Origin: JACCTH01 sp035281645
Lineage (GTDB): Bacteria > Actinomycetota > Acidimicrobiia > Spongiisociales > ZC4RG35
Direction: 5' to 3'
Assembly (NCBI GenBank): GCA_035281645.1
Contig: DATEDN010000080.1
Span: 1-64,000, forward strand
Length of the DNA: 64,000 nucleotides
The stretch's first letter is position 1. Each line of letters opens with the position of its first letter. Of this stretch, positions 24,464 through 34,781 are shown in pieces. Under the pieces are notes generated by a model, which saw only the letters and a list, made by a program, of their open reading frames with translations, was not told where the DNA came from and ran no database searches. The translations under genes were made by a program, and so were the position numbers.

Positions 24464-24533
24464 GTAGAAGTAGGGCTGAGTAGAAGTAGGGCTGGATAGA
24501 AGTAGGGCTCCGGTTAGTCCGGAGCCCTACTTC
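24462..24533 (+). terminator. Three 16-bp tandem repeats ending in a 15-bp terminator hairpin
   Basis: The unit gagtagaagtagggct occurs at 24462-24477 and 24478-24493, and with two changes at 24494-24509. The last unit is the left arm of a perfect hairpin (24499-24513 with 24519-24533, 5-nt loop). The anti-sigma stop TGA (24461-24463) overlaps the first unit. Any of the three units can pair through 11 bases with the right arm. Confidence 0.75.
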
Positions 24534-24794
24534 GTAATCCATGACCATGGAACACTTCGGCTAATCAGCCGCTGCGAGGGGACCGAACTCGCAGATTCCA
24601 AGGCCCGGTGGTCCGAGTTTGGAGTCGCCACCTGCTCCCGCTAGCCGGGAGAGCGGCGCTTTAACGGCCAGCGCCGCTCAGCGCTCGGCCACCTCCAGAG
24701 TCCCAAAAGCTTTACCCAATGCGGACCACCTCCTTTCTCTGGTGAGGAGATTCTGTCATGAATTCGTAGAAACCGCAGCGATTTCCCGCGTCGC
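24534..24794. other. Non-coding stretch with a multi-hairpin, tRNA-like segment
   Basis: No gene is supported. Perfect hairpins follow one another: 24572-24578/24588-24594, 24607-24611/24628-24632, 24635-24640/24646-24651 and 24653-24659/24671-24677. On the minus strand the order begins GGAGGTGGCCGAGCGC, which resembles the 5' part of a class II (Ser/Leu) tRNA, followed by a variable-arm-like stem. A standard cloverleaf cannot be completed. Confidence 0.4.
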
Positions 24795-24912
24795 CCCCTC
24801 CGTCGCCTTAGGCGACACCTCCCCAACACTCGCTCCGCTCGCTGGGGGAGGAAAACAATTCTCGGTTTCTCCCCCCGCAGGGGGAGTACCGGCGTAGCCG
24901 GGGAGGGGGAAA
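24795..24912 (-). repeat. Family C C/G-run repeat, copy 2
   Basis: Read on the minus strand it has the same landmarks as 5178-5422. These are a C-rich start, cctgcggggggagaaac, a short spacer, and a G-run followed by gtgtcg. It also has extra small palindromes (gtcgccttaggcgac; cggctacgccg). It lies between the structured segment and the 3' end of the PLP synthase gene. Confidence 0.55.
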
Positions 24913-24931
24913 TCACGCCGTTGGTCTGGAT

Positions 24932-25882
24932 CTAGATATCGAAGCCGTGGGACCGCATCCACTCATCATTGAAAACCTTGGACAGATAGCCGCGTCCCGA
25001 GTCCGGGATCACTACCACCACCAGTCGCCCCGGTTCCTCGGTGGCAACCTGCACCGCCGCTTCCACCGCCATGCCACACGACCCACCCGCCAAGAGTCCT
25101 TCCTCACGTGCGAGGCGCCTGGTCATTGCAAACGAATCGGCATCGTCAACCATGATGAAGCGATCGATGATTTCGAGATCAACGGTCTTCGGATAGAAAT
25201 CCTCCCCGACGCCCTCGACCTGGTACTGATGAACCGATTCGGGATTCGGGGCGGTGTAGATGCTTCCTGCCGGATCGGCTCCCACCACCAATAAGTCCGG
25301 ATTCTTCTCCTTGAGATAGCGGGCGGTGCCCGAGATGGTCCCCCCGGTTCCGACGCCGGCGACCAACGCCCCGACCTTCCCCTCGGTCTGGCTCCAGATC
25401 TCGGGTCCGGTCGAGTGGTAGTGAGCACGCGGGTTGCTCGGATTGGAATATTGATCGGGGTGGTAGGCACCCAATTCATCGGCAAGGCGACGGGCGACCC
25501 CGTAGTACGAGTCGGGGTGGTCGGGCAAAAGGTCAGTGGGGGTTATGACAACCTCGACCCCGTAGGCCCGGAGCAAGTCGATCTTCTCCTTCGATACCTT
25601 GTCGGGCACGGTGCAGATCACCCGGTAGCCCCGTACTGCCCCCACCAGGGCGAGACCCACACCGGTGTTACCCGAGGTTGGCTCGACGATGGTTCCACCC
25701 GGGGCGAGCTGGCCGTTGGCCTCCGCCTGGTCGATCATTTCGATGGCGATTCTCTCCTTGACCGAGCCGCCGGGATTGACGGCTTCGACCTTGGCAACGA
25801 GGTTGCCAGGAGGATGGATCCGACTCAGCCTCACCAGCGGGGTGTTGCCGATGAGCCCGAGGACGCTTTCGTAGATCTGCAT
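24932..25882 (-). CDS. PLP-dependent cysteine synthase / cystathionine beta-synthase (catalytic domain only)
   Basis: 316 residues of the fold-type II family. PLP is bound by K42 (NPGGSVKERIA). The substrate loop is SGNTG at 70-74 and the phosphate is held by GVGTGGT. EGVGEDFYPKTVD and AGGSCG are closer to cystathionine beta-synthases and O-phosphoserine-type enzymes than to CysK, but no C-terminal CBS regulatory domain follows. No serine acetyltransferase or cystathionine lyase is nearby, so whether it makes cysteine or cystathionine is open. TAAGCT lies eight bases before the ATG. Confidence 0.88.
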   Translation of the reverse strand: MQIYESVLGLIGNTPLVRLSRIHPPGNLVAKVEAVNPGGSVKERIAIEMIDQAEANGQLAPGGTIVEPTSGNTGVGLALVGAVRGYRVICTVPDKVSKEKIDLLRAYGVEVVITPTDLLPDHPDSYYGVARRLADELGAYHPDQYSNPSNPRAHYHSTGPEIWSQTEGKVGALVAGVGTGGTISGTARYLKEKNPDLLVVGADPAGSIYTAPNPESVHQYQVEGVGEDFYPKTVDLEIIDRFIMVDDADSFAMTRRLAREEGLLAGGSCGMAVEAAVQVATEEPGRLVVVVIPDSGRGYLSKVFNDEWMRSHGFDI

Positions 25883-25907
25883 CGACTGTCAGCTTATGGG
25901 AGACCCG

Positions 25908-25913
25908 TAACCT
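25908..25913 (+). promoter_or_regulatory. -10 box, leaderless ctaA
   Basis: TAACCT lies exactly six bases before the ATG at 25920. The divergent PLP synthase starts only 37 bp away. Confidence 0.5.
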
Positions 25914-26752
25914 CTGAAAATGCTCGTCCGTTGGGTGCGAATAGTTCTCGGCTGGAACGTCTTGACGATCCTGCTCGGGGCGTTGGTTCGAGCCACCCAC
26001 TCGGGTGCTGGCTGCGGAAGATCATGGCCGACGTGTGCTGGGGTCGCACTTCCCCCGCTGCAGGGAGCGACTGCCATCGAGTTCACTCATCGCGTCGCCA
26101 GCGGCCTCGCTTTGGTGGGGGTGATCGCGGTCGCTATCGCCGTGCGTGTCCAGACGGTGAAGGGCCATCGAGCGCGGAGGTCATCAGGTTTTGCGTCGGG
26201 AGCGATCGTCCTGGAGGCATTGATCGGTGCCGTCATCGTCCTTTACGAGTGGGTGGGTCGGGACGCCTCGATCGCCCGGGCGGTGGCGGTGCCCATCCAT
26301 CTCATCAACACATTGTTTCTGCTTGCTGCTTTGACCTTGACCATCTGGCATCTCTCCGGAGGAGGGCGGCTGGAGAGGCGGGGGCCAGCCTGGGTTTGGG
26401 TATTCGCGGCTGGTGCGGCTCTGGTGGCCATCTCAGCCACCGGCGCCGTGACCGCCCTCGCCGACACGCTCTTTCCTGTGAATCGGCCGGCTTCTATGGA
26501 GACCGTCCACTTTCTAACCGAACTTCGGATTGTCCACCCGTTGCTGGCGGTTTCGGTGGTGGCGGCGGCCGGGCTCGCCGTTCGGGGTCGATCACTTCCC
26601 AACACCGGTGCTTGGCGCTCGTTGGTGGGCCTGCTAGCGGCCCAGTTGCTGATCGGACTGCTCAACATCCGCCTTGGCACCCCTCTCTGGCTTCAGCTGC
26701 TCCATCTCCTGGCGGCCGACCTGATCTGGATCTCGTTTGTGTGGCTGGCAGC

Positions 26753-28726
<1,974 letters not shown>

Positions 28727-28732
28727 CTTCGC

Positions 28733-28738
28733 AACCTA
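28733..28738 (-). promoter_or_regulatory. -10 box, leaderless YyaL-family gene
   Basis: TAGGTT on the minus strand, six bases before GTG 28726. Confidence 0.5.
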
Positions 28739-28854
28739 GCCATGTCGCGATGTTGATTCCGCTGGTCGAGAAGGTCTGGTTTCGGAATAAAACCGGCCCG
28801 TAAAGGCGTTTTTCTTGGCGTTGGTAGCCGTCTATTCCCTGCGAATTTGGGGGG

Positions 28855-28883
28855 TTCACAAATTCGGGGTTCTGTGTCATAGT
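28855..28883 (+). promoter_or_regulatory. Promoter of the principal-type sigma gene
   Basis: TTCACA (28855-28860), a 17-bp spacer and CATAGT (28878-28883) match the sigma-70 consensus at nine of twelve positions. They leave a 5' leader of about 45 nt containing the ribosome-binding site ggagg (28921-28925). Confidence 0.5.
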
Positions 28884-28936
28884 GGAGCACCCAGGGAAGA
28901 GGGCGCCCCCACCGCCCGTTGGAGGATTCTGAGCAC

Positions 28937-29929
28937 ATGACAACCGCTGAGTCGACCCGCGACCGCGCGATCGAAAAGGCGCGCCGCGAGCGCTTGCAAT
29001 CGAAGCTCACCGATGAGCGAGGTCGCCTGACTACTGACCTGGTCTCGCAGTATCTAACTGCGATCGGTGAATACGACCTGCTCACCGCCGAACAGGAGGT
29101 CGAGCTCGCACAGCGCATCGAAACCGGTGAAGAAGCCGGGATCAGGCTCGGTCGGGGCGACTACAAGGACAAGCGAGAAGAGCTCGAGCTGCGTCGCAAA
29201 GAGCGACAGGGGAGGGAGGCCAAGGACGCTTTTCTCACCGCCAACCTCCGTTTGGTTGTGGCCAACGCTCGTCGCTACGCCAATACCTCTGGCATCGACT
29301 TTCTCGACCTCATCCAAGAGGGCAATCTCGGCCTGATCAGGGCTGTCGAGAAATTCGACTGGAGGAAGGGATTCAAGTTCTCCACCTACGCCACTTGGTG
29401 GATCCGTCAGGCGATTACTCGAGCCATTGCCGACAAGTCTCGAACCGTCCGCATTCCGGTCCATTTGCATGACACCCTGGCTGCGGTTCGGGCTGCGCAA
29501 GCCAGCCTGAAGGCTGAACTGGGGCGTGATCCCCGCCCGGAGGAGATTGCTGAGGAGGCCGGCGTAACGGTCGACAAGGTTGAGCTGGCCTTGGGGGTGG
29601 CGGATACGGTTTCCCTCGAGCAACCAGTTGGCGAGGATGGCGCTCAACTGGGCGATTTCATCGAGGACGAAGACGCCGCCGACCCCGTACAACTGACGGA
29701 GGAGATGGACGTTGCCGACTCACTGCGCCGCTCCATCGAGCGCTTGCCGCTGCGCGAGGGTCGCATCCTCGCTCTTCGCTACGGCTTTTACGACGGAGTG
29801 CCGCGCACTCTTGAGGAGATCGGTGAGGAGTTCAACCTCACCAGGGAGCGAATCCGACAGCTCGAGAAACTCGCGCTATGCCGGCTTCGCCACCCGTCGT
29901 TCGGGATCAGGGAACAGGATTTGATCTAA
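28937..29929 (+). CDS. RNA polymerase sigma-70 factor, group 1/2 (RpoD/SigB-like)
   Basis: 330 residues from ATG 28937. Region 1.2 is LVSQYLTAIGEYDLLTAEQEVELAQRIE. Region 2 has ANLRLVVANARRYANTSGIDFLDLIQEGNLGL and the -10-reading FSTYATWWIRQAITRAI. Region 3 has PVHLHDTLAAVRAA. Region 4 ends in TLEEIGEEFNLTRERIRQLE, the -35-reading helix. These motifs span residues 37-64, 103-134, 151-167, 178-191 and 294-313. There is no long region 1.1, so it may be the housekeeping factor of a lineage with a short N-terminus or a SigB-type paralogue. It is followed by a strong terminator. Confidence 0.95.
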   Translation: MTTAESTRDRAIEKARRERLQSKLTDERGRLTTDLVSQYLTAIGEYDLLTAEQEVELAQRIETGEEAGIRLGRGDYKDKREELELRRKERQGREAKDAFLTANLRLVVANARRYANTSGIDFLDLIQEGNLGLIRAVEKFDWRKGFKFSTYATWWIRQAITRAIADKSRTVRIPVHLHDTLAAVRAAQASLKAELGRDPRPEEIAEEAGVTVDKVELALGVADTVSLEQPVGEDGAQLGDFIEDEDAADPVQLTEEMDVADSLRRSIERLPLREGRILALRYGFYDGVPRTLEEIGEEFNLTRERIRQLEKLALCRLRHPSFGIREQDLI

Positions 29930-29971
29930 CCCTTCCCGGCGCCACCCCTTGGGGGAGGAGACGGCTGATTG

Positions 29972-30008
29972 AACGAAAAAGCGCCCCCGATGGGAGCGCT
30001 TTTTCGTT
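29972..30008. terminator. Bidirectional intrinsic terminator after the sigma gene
   Basis: Perfect 13-bp stem: aacgaaaaagcgc (29972-29984) with gcgctttttcgtt (29996-30008). An A-run on one side and a T-run on the other allow Rho-independent termination in both directions. Confidence 0.9.
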
Positions 30009-30022
30009 AGCGTCACGGGACG

Positions 30023-30400
30023 ATGATCTTGCGCGATCTGGTGGGGGACTCGGCCCGGGTTTGCGGGCCCCAAACTTCCTTGCGCGAGGCAGCCAAGGCG
30101 ATGACGGAACGAGGACACGGTTCCCTGGGTGTGGTCGAGGGGAGGACTCTCCTTGGATTGATCACCGAACGTGATCTCGTCAAGGCAGCGGCCGGTGGCG
30201 CTGATCTCGACACAACGCCGGTTTCGTCATTTATGAGTCGGGATCCCGACACGTTTTCGCCCGATTTCGACGTGTGGGAGGCATCTCAGTGGCTCGCCGA
30301 GTCGGGTTACAGGCATCTGCCGGTGGTCGACAACGGAAGCCTCCTTGGCATCGTTTCGGTGCGCGATCTCCTGGTGGCCATCGTCGAGGACCAGGGCTAG
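30023..30400 (+). CDS. Two-CBS-domain protein
   Basis: 125 residues made of a tandem CBS pair, the adenosine-nucleotide-sensing module. The first (about 10-58) is TSLREAAKAMTERGHGSLGVVEGRTLLGLITERDL. The second (about 70-122) ends YRHLPVVDNGSLLGIVSVRDLL. In full these are residues 18-52 and 95-116. There is no attached catalytic domain, so it probably regulates another protein. It ends in CTAG shared head-on with the stop of the WYL regulator. Confidence 0.85.
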   Translation: MILRDLVGDSARVCGPQTSLREAAKAMTERGHGSLGVVEGRTLLGLITERDLVKAAAGGADLDTTPVSSFMSRDPDTFSPDFDVWEASQWLAESGYRHLPVVDNGSLLGIVSVRDLLVAIVEDQG

Positions 30401-31344
30401 CCCTCGAGAAGCTTGCGTCCCAGTTTTCTGACCGCCGCCACCACTGCTTCTGGCTCCAGCACCTCGAAATCGCAGGGCAGGTTGGCGAGATAACGCGCCA
30501 CCCAGTCGGCATCATCGGCACCGATCCTGAGCAGCGTGTCGCCGCCTTCGGCACGACTCACGATTCCGATCGTGGGGTGGATCAGGTCCTTCGCCTTGCT
30601 CAAAGGGATGCGTAGGAGGACGCGAGCCTGCAGCGTATGAGCAGAAACGGCCACACCCTCAGCGACCAGGGCCGCCGCATCCGGCGTCTCCCGGTGGACA
30701 AATCGCATACCGGTCCGAACCGGCTTCTGGATCCGGTCGACCCGGAACGTGCGCCACGCCTCGCGGTCCCGATCGAGCGCCACCAAATACCATCGGCGCG
30801 ACGTGCGAACCAGCTGGAACGGCTCGACGTGACGTTCCGTGGCTCGCCCCTCGGAGTCGGTGTAGCGAAATCGAAGCCGCTCGGGGATGCGGCAAGCCTG
30901 AGCTAGCACGGTCAAGGCAGAGGGATCGACCGCCGCACCTGTTTCGCTTCGCCAGGCCAAGCCCACTGTTGCCCGATCGAGATTGTCTACCTGGCTCGCC
31001 AGCTTCAGCGGCAGGACCTGGGTGATCTTGGAGAGGGCCGACACCGCGGCGTCCTCGAAGCCGGGGAGGGCGCCGCTAGCAGCACTGCGCAAACCGAGGG
31101 CTACCGCTACTGCTTCGTCATTCTCGAAGAGGAGCGGTGGGAGCGAGCCTCCGGGGGCGAGGTGATAACCCCCGGCCGGGCCCGAGAACGCTTCCACCGG
31201 GTAGCCGAGGTCGCGCAAGCGGTTCACGTCGCGTCGCAAAGTGCGGTCGGTCACCTCGAGCCGCTCCGCCAGTGCGGCCCCCGTCCAGTTGGGTCGCGCC
31301 TGCAACAGCGAGAGGAGTCTCAGCATGCGGGCGCTCGAATCCAT
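30397..31344 (-). CDS. WYL-domain transcriptional regulator (YafY/PafC-like)
   Basis: 315 residues. The N-terminal DeoR-type winged HTH (about 5-60) shows LLSLLQARPNWTGAALAERL and TDRTLRRDVNRLRDLGYPVEA. The WYL domain (about 140-240) contains RRWYLVALDRDREAWRTFRVDRI, the ligand- or nucleic-acid-sensing part, followed by a C-terminal WCX domain. A perfect palindrome lies 25-41 bp upstream of its start, between it and a small divergent ORF. That is the usual arrangement for autoregulation with control of the neighbour. Confidence 0.9.
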   Translation of the reverse strand: MDSSARMLRLLSLLQARPNWTGAALAERLEVTDRTLRRDVNRLRDLGYPVEAFSGPAGGYHLAPGGSLPPLLFENDEAVAVALGLRSAASGALPGFEDAAVSALSKITQVLPLKLASQVDNLDRATVGLAWRSETGAAVDPSALTVLAQACRIPERLRFRYTDSEGRATERHVEPFQLVRTSRRWYLVALDRDREAWRTFRVDRIQKPVRTGMRFVHRETPDAAALVAEGVAVSAHTLQARVLLRIPLSKAKDLIHPTIGIVSRAEGGDTLLRIGADDADWVARYLANLPCDFEVLEPEAVVAAVRKLGRKLLEG

Positions 31345-31368
31345 GCCTCTAATCCTCGCTCAAATTAG

Positions 31369-31385
31369 CGGACAGATTCTGTCCG
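31369..31385. promoter_or_regulatory. Candidate operator palindrome for the WYL regulator
   Basis: cggacag-att-ctgtccg, a perfect 7-3-7 inverted repeat in the 94-bp divergent interval. The size and spacing fit a dimeric winged-HTH site. Confidence 0.6.
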
Positions 31386-31438
31386 GAATCTTCGATAGTT
31401 TCAACCTTGTAAGTACTCGTTTCGATTGGAGGCAAATC

Positions 31439-31609
31439 GTGTTGTACAGCAGCGGCGACGCACTCTTCCGGCTGGCAAAGACGATTCAGGAAGACCGGTT
31501 GCGGGAGGCGGCTCGACGACGCCGGATCAAGGCTGTGACGGTCGATGAGAACGGCGTCAGCCGGCCCCGCTCTAGTCGGTCGGGACCCAAACGAGCTTCA
31601 GCTCGGTGA
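31439..31609 (+). CDS. Small basic protein divergent from WYL regulator
   Basis: 56 residues from GTG 31439, with ggagg at 31428-31432 (six-base spacing). The N-terminal half predicts an amphipathic helix (YSSGDALFRLAKTIQEDRLREAARRRR). That stretch is continuous over residues 3-29, and the tail is basic and Ser/Arg-rich. The family is not recognised. The 3' end overlaps the end of the HerA-like gene by 38 nt head-on. Because it shares the regulator's intergenic palindrome, it may be the regulator's direct target. Confidence 0.55.
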   Translation: MLYSSGDALFRLAKTIQEDRLREAARRRRIKAVTVDENGVSRPRSSRSGPKRASAR

Positions 31610-33938
31610 CTTGGACGTCCACTCTTTCGGCCGGTATCTCGAGTTCCTCGATAAGGGCGGCCTTGTCGTCCCACTCGATGCGGATGGCGTCGATCTCGGC
31701 GGCGAGGTCGTCCTCGAGGGCTTCCAAATCGGCCTGCTTGTCGGCCAAGGCTTCCGCGGCACTGTCACGGCGGGCCTCAGTGCGGCGGGTTTGTGAGCGG
31801 CGGGAGGCGGCGCGGGTGATTGAGCTTCTCCTCCGTCCGCCAAGCAAAGCGCCGAGCAGATCGCCCGCCCCTGATACGACCTCTTGCTGGCGCCGGGCGG
31901 CGACATCGGCCTCCAAATCGCTCATCCGTCGCTGAGCGGTTGCCAAGAGATCGCGGACCCGGTCAATCCGTGCCCCGTACTTATCCCGAAGGCTCGAGAT
32001 CGCTTTTTCATTCTCTTCCCCGGCGGCTGTGATGCAGCGAGCCCGGAAGTCAGACTCCTTCTCGCCGACTCGGGAGTACAGCTTGAGACCGGAGTTTTTC
32101 CAGATCCTCAATTTGTGATTGGCGACGAGATGGTTGACGAGCCCCTTCTCGATCTCGTTCCAGAAGGAGGCCTTGTCCATCGACGGAGCCTCGAGGCTGT
32201 AGCTGACCCCATCCGGAATCTCGGAGCGGAAATCCCGCGGGTCGTGATCGACCGCGACTACTGACTCAGGAGTGAGGGGGCCGCCCGGGTCGGTCAGGAT
32301 CGCCTCGTAGACCTCGGTGTGGTTGAGGCTGGCTTTGGTGTCGTCGTAGAGGACGCTGACCGTCGCCGCGATGACCGGAGCGAGCTTGGTCGAACCTGGT
32401 ACGGCTCCGATCTCGCCCGCCCATGGAGCGGCCGGGTCCAGGTAGGTGACCACCACCCCCAAAGCGACGGCAGGAGCCATCAGGACGCTGTCGTCAGGAG
32501 GCGGGATCGCAGCCGATGCTTCTTCCGTCTCCGAGGGGGGCATATGTGGTGGCGGCGCGGTCGAGTCCTTGCTAGTGAGCTGGGCGACTTGCTGCTTGCT
32601 CAGAGGCCCGGCCAGATAGGACATTGCCCACCTGGTGGTGAAAAGCCGCGGGGGCTTCCCGCCGGTGGTGTGGAGTACGAATTGCCTTTTTCCCAGACCG
32701 GAGATTTGGCGATCGAGTGAATCGACGTCGACTGAGCCTGCCGCCGAGTGCATCGCCTCGAGAATTCGAGCCTTGTCCCTCTCCGTTTGCAGCCGGCCAA
32801 TTGCCCAGGTGCCGGCGTTGGACATCACCTTGTAGTCGAAGTCCATCGGGTTCTGGGTAGTGAGGACCATCCCATAGCCGAATGCCCGCGCTTGCTTTGC
32901 CAAGGTCATGATCGGCTTCTTGGATGGAGGCTCTGCTGTTGGAGGTGCGAACCCTGCCACTTCATCCATGTACACCAGGAGGCGCAGATCCGAGGATCCC
33001 TGCTGCGATCGCATGTAGGTGACCAGCTTGGAGAGTAAGAGGGTGACGAGGAACTGGCGCTCGGCCTCGGAGAGATGTGCCAAGTAGATCACGGCCGCCG
33101 AAGTGGGGTCGACGTCGAAGAGCATGGCTCCAATGTCGAGTGGCCTTCCCTCGCGCCAGGGGGCAAAGGACGGAGACGCCACCAGACCGTTGAGCCTCAT
33201 CGCCAAAGCTGTGCGGTCCTTGGGAGGAATGAAGGCGTCGAGTTCAAAGACACCCAGCTTGCGGAACGGAGGCTCCTGAACGAGCCCGATCAGGCGGGCG
33301 AGATCGAGGCCACGCCCATTGCTCCACTCGTTCTCGATGATGGTGGCGAGAAGGATGTGCTCCGGCCCCGAAATGGGATCTGATTCGACTCCGGCCAGAA
33401 CAAGGAGCGACGCCACGTATCCCTCGATTTCGTCCCGGATCGCCTCGGTGTCGGCTCCCACGGGTGCGGAGAGGCTTCCGAGAACGTTGAGGGCGGTCCC
33501 CGCACTCGACCCTGGGGTGTAGATGGTGATCACCGAACTCTCTTTGAGTTGGCGCATCCGCTCCGACCCGATCTCCCAGGAGGCGAGGCCTTCCTTCCAC
33601 TCGGCGGCCACCCGCGCAGCCAGGTCATCGGCGGCGACGCCTTCGCGGCGAGCAGCTGACTCGTCGATCCAGGGTCGAAAGTCCCCCGGAGCCAAGTCGG
33701 GGAAGTTGAGGAGCAGGTTGGTCATATCGCCCTTGGGGTCGATGATCAGGGCCGGAATTCCCGAGAGCAGCGCCTCTTCCAGAAGATCGATCGCCAAGCC
33801 TGTCTTGCCGGACCCGGTCATACCGACAACCACGCCGTGGGTGGTGAGATCCGAAGCCTCGTAGAACAGGTCGTCCCCGCGCTCCCCGCCTTCGTCGAGC
33901 AGAGCGCCGAGGAAGAGTTGACCGGGTTTTTGGTCCAT
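31572..33938 (-). CDS. HerA/FtsK-type P-loop ATPase
   Basis: 788 residues. Walker A is VVGMTGSGKTGLAIDLLEEA, IIDPKGDMTNLLLNFPDL follows, and Walker B is RLLVYMDEVAGFAPP. A sensor-like LTTQNPMDFDYKVMSN is also present, all typical of DUF87/DUF853 HerA-like proteins that bind DNA or restrain transporters. The C-terminal third (about 590-760) is a charged coiled coil with an Arg-rich patch (GGRRRSSITRAASRRSQTRR). No NurA nuclease or SIR2/REase partner lies next to it, so a defence role is not supported. A TACAAT lies exactly six bases before the ATG. Confidence 0.8.
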   Translation of the reverse strand: MDQKPGQLFLGALLDEGGERGDDLFYEASDLTTHGVVVGMTGSGKTGLAIDLLEEALLSGIPALIIDPKGDMTNLLLNFPDLAPGDFRPWIDESAARREGVAADDLAARVAAEWKEGLASWEIGSERMRQLKESSVITIYTPGSSAGTALNVLGSLSAPVGADTEAIRDEIEGYVASLLVLAGVESDPISGPEHILLATIIENEWSNGRGLDLARLIGLVQEPPFRKLGVFELDAFIPPKDRTALAMRLNGLVASPSFAPWREGRPLDIGAMLFDVDPTSAAVIYLAHLSEAERQFLVTLLLSKLVTYMRSQQGSSDLRLLVYMDEVAGFAPPTAEPPSKKPIMTLAKQARAFGYGMVLTTQNPMDFDYKVMSNAGTWAIGRLQTERDKARILEAMHSAAGSVDVDSLDRQISGLGKRQFVLHTTGGKPPRLFTTRWAMSYLAGPLSKQQVAQLTSKDSTAPPPHMPPSETEEASAAIPPPDDSVLMAPAVALGVVVTYLDPAAPWAGEIGAVPGSTKLAPVIAATVSVLYDDTKASLNHTEVYEAILTDPGGPLTPESVVAVDHDPRDFRSEIPDGVSYSLEAPSMDKASFWNEIEKGLVNHLVANHKLRIWKNSGLKLYSRVGEKESDFRARCITAAGEENEKAISSLRDKYGARIDRVRDLLATAQRRMSDLEADVAARRQQEVVSGAGDLLGALLGGRRRSSITRAASRRSQTRRTEARRDSAAEALADKQADLEALEDDLAAEIDAIRIEWDDKAALIEELEIPAERVDVQVTELKLVWVPTD

Positions 33939-33944
33939 TCCTCG

Positions 33945-33950
33945 ATTGTA
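33945..33950 (-). promoter_or_regulatory. -10 box, leaderless HerA-like gene
   Basis: TACAAT on the minus strand, six bases before ATG 33938. It is the best consensus match among the leaderless boxes. Confidence 0.55.
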
Positions 33951-33963
33951 AGAGAGGGAACCC

Positions 33964-34779
33964 TCAGCTTTCGGGGCGGCCTCTGACGGCTAGGACGATG
34001 AAGAAGAGGAGTACCGCAAGGGTCGAGATGGTGGCGCTTCCGGCGGTGTTGAAGTGGTAACTGATGAGGAGTCCACCGACCACCGCCAGCGCCCCCACCG
34101 CCACCGCGGTCGTCATCATCTGGGGCACCCGGCGGACCAACAAGGAGGCGGTAGCGGGGGGCGCCACCATCAGACCGAAAACGAGCAGCGAACCGACCGT
34201 CCGAAAACTGGTCACCACCGCCATCGTCACCAGGGCCAGCATGGCGAAATGCGCTATCTGGGGATTCATGCCGAGCAATGCGGCCTTGCGTTCGTTGAAG
34301 CACAGGACCAGAAACGGCCGGTAGAGGGCGACGGAAAGAATCATCGCCACTAGGACACCGGCTCCCAGCATGATGAGGTCTCCGGTCGAAACCGCGAGGA
34401 TGTCCCCGAACAGAATCTCTGTCAAACCTCCCGAATAGGAAGAGCTTCGGGAGATCAAGACCACTCCCATCGCCAGCATCCCGACGAATAGCAGCCCTAT
34501 CGCAGTGTCTTCCGTGAGGCGAGCTCGACGGTGCACGACCCCGATTCCGGCCGCCATCAACACCGCTGAAAGCAGAGCTCCGACTACGGGGTCAAAGCCC
34601 AGGAGGACCCCCAACGCCACGCCCGGCAGCACTCCGTGAGCGAGAGCGTCCCCCATGAAGGTGAGCCCACGCAAGACCACCCAGGAGCCAACCATTGCGG
34701 CCATCGCCATCGCCAGCAATCCAGCTATCAGGGCGCGCTGCTGGAAACCGAGGGTGAACGGTTCGATGAGCCAGTCCAC
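33964..34779 (-). CDS. znuB: Zinc ABC transporter permease (ZnuB-like)
   Basis: 271 residues with about eight membrane helices, of the ABC-3 metal permease family. Typical blocks are RGLTFMGDALAHGVLPGVALG, EILFGDILAVSTGD and VGSLLVFGLMVAPPATASLL (positions about 38-58, 122-135 and 204-223). It starts 2 bp after the znuA stop, so the two form one transcript that reads away from the Fur-type box. The matching ATPase is encoded on the divergent operon. Confidence 0.92.
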   Translation of the reverse strand: MDWLIEPFTLGFQQRALIAGLLAMAMAAMVGSWVVLRGLTFMGDALAHGVLPGVALGVLLGFDPVVGALLSAVLMAAGIGVVHRRARLTEDTAIGLLFVGMLAMGVVLISRSSSYSGGLTEILFGDILAVSTGDLIMLGAGVLVAMILSVALYRPFLVLCFNERKAALLGMNPQIAHFAMLALVTMAVVTSFRTVGSLLVFGLMVAPPATASLLVRRVPQMMTTAVAVGALAVVGGLLISYHFNTAGSATISTLAVLLFFIVLAVRGRPES

Positions 34780-34781
34780 GC

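Noticed and set aside
24462..24509. Tandem 16-bp units as a CRISPR remnant
   Set aside because: The units are contiguous with no spacers and form a terminator arm; there are no cas genes.
24571..24700. Functional tRNA-Ser or tRNA-Leu
   Set aside because: The acceptor stem and T arm cannot be closed, the anticodon-like loop has 11 bases, and the D loop lacks GG.
31572..33938. HerA-like ATPase as part of a defence system (HerA-Sir2/DUF4297 type)
   Set aside because: No nuclease, SIR2, NurA or helicase partner adjoins it; the neighbours are housekeeping or transport genes.
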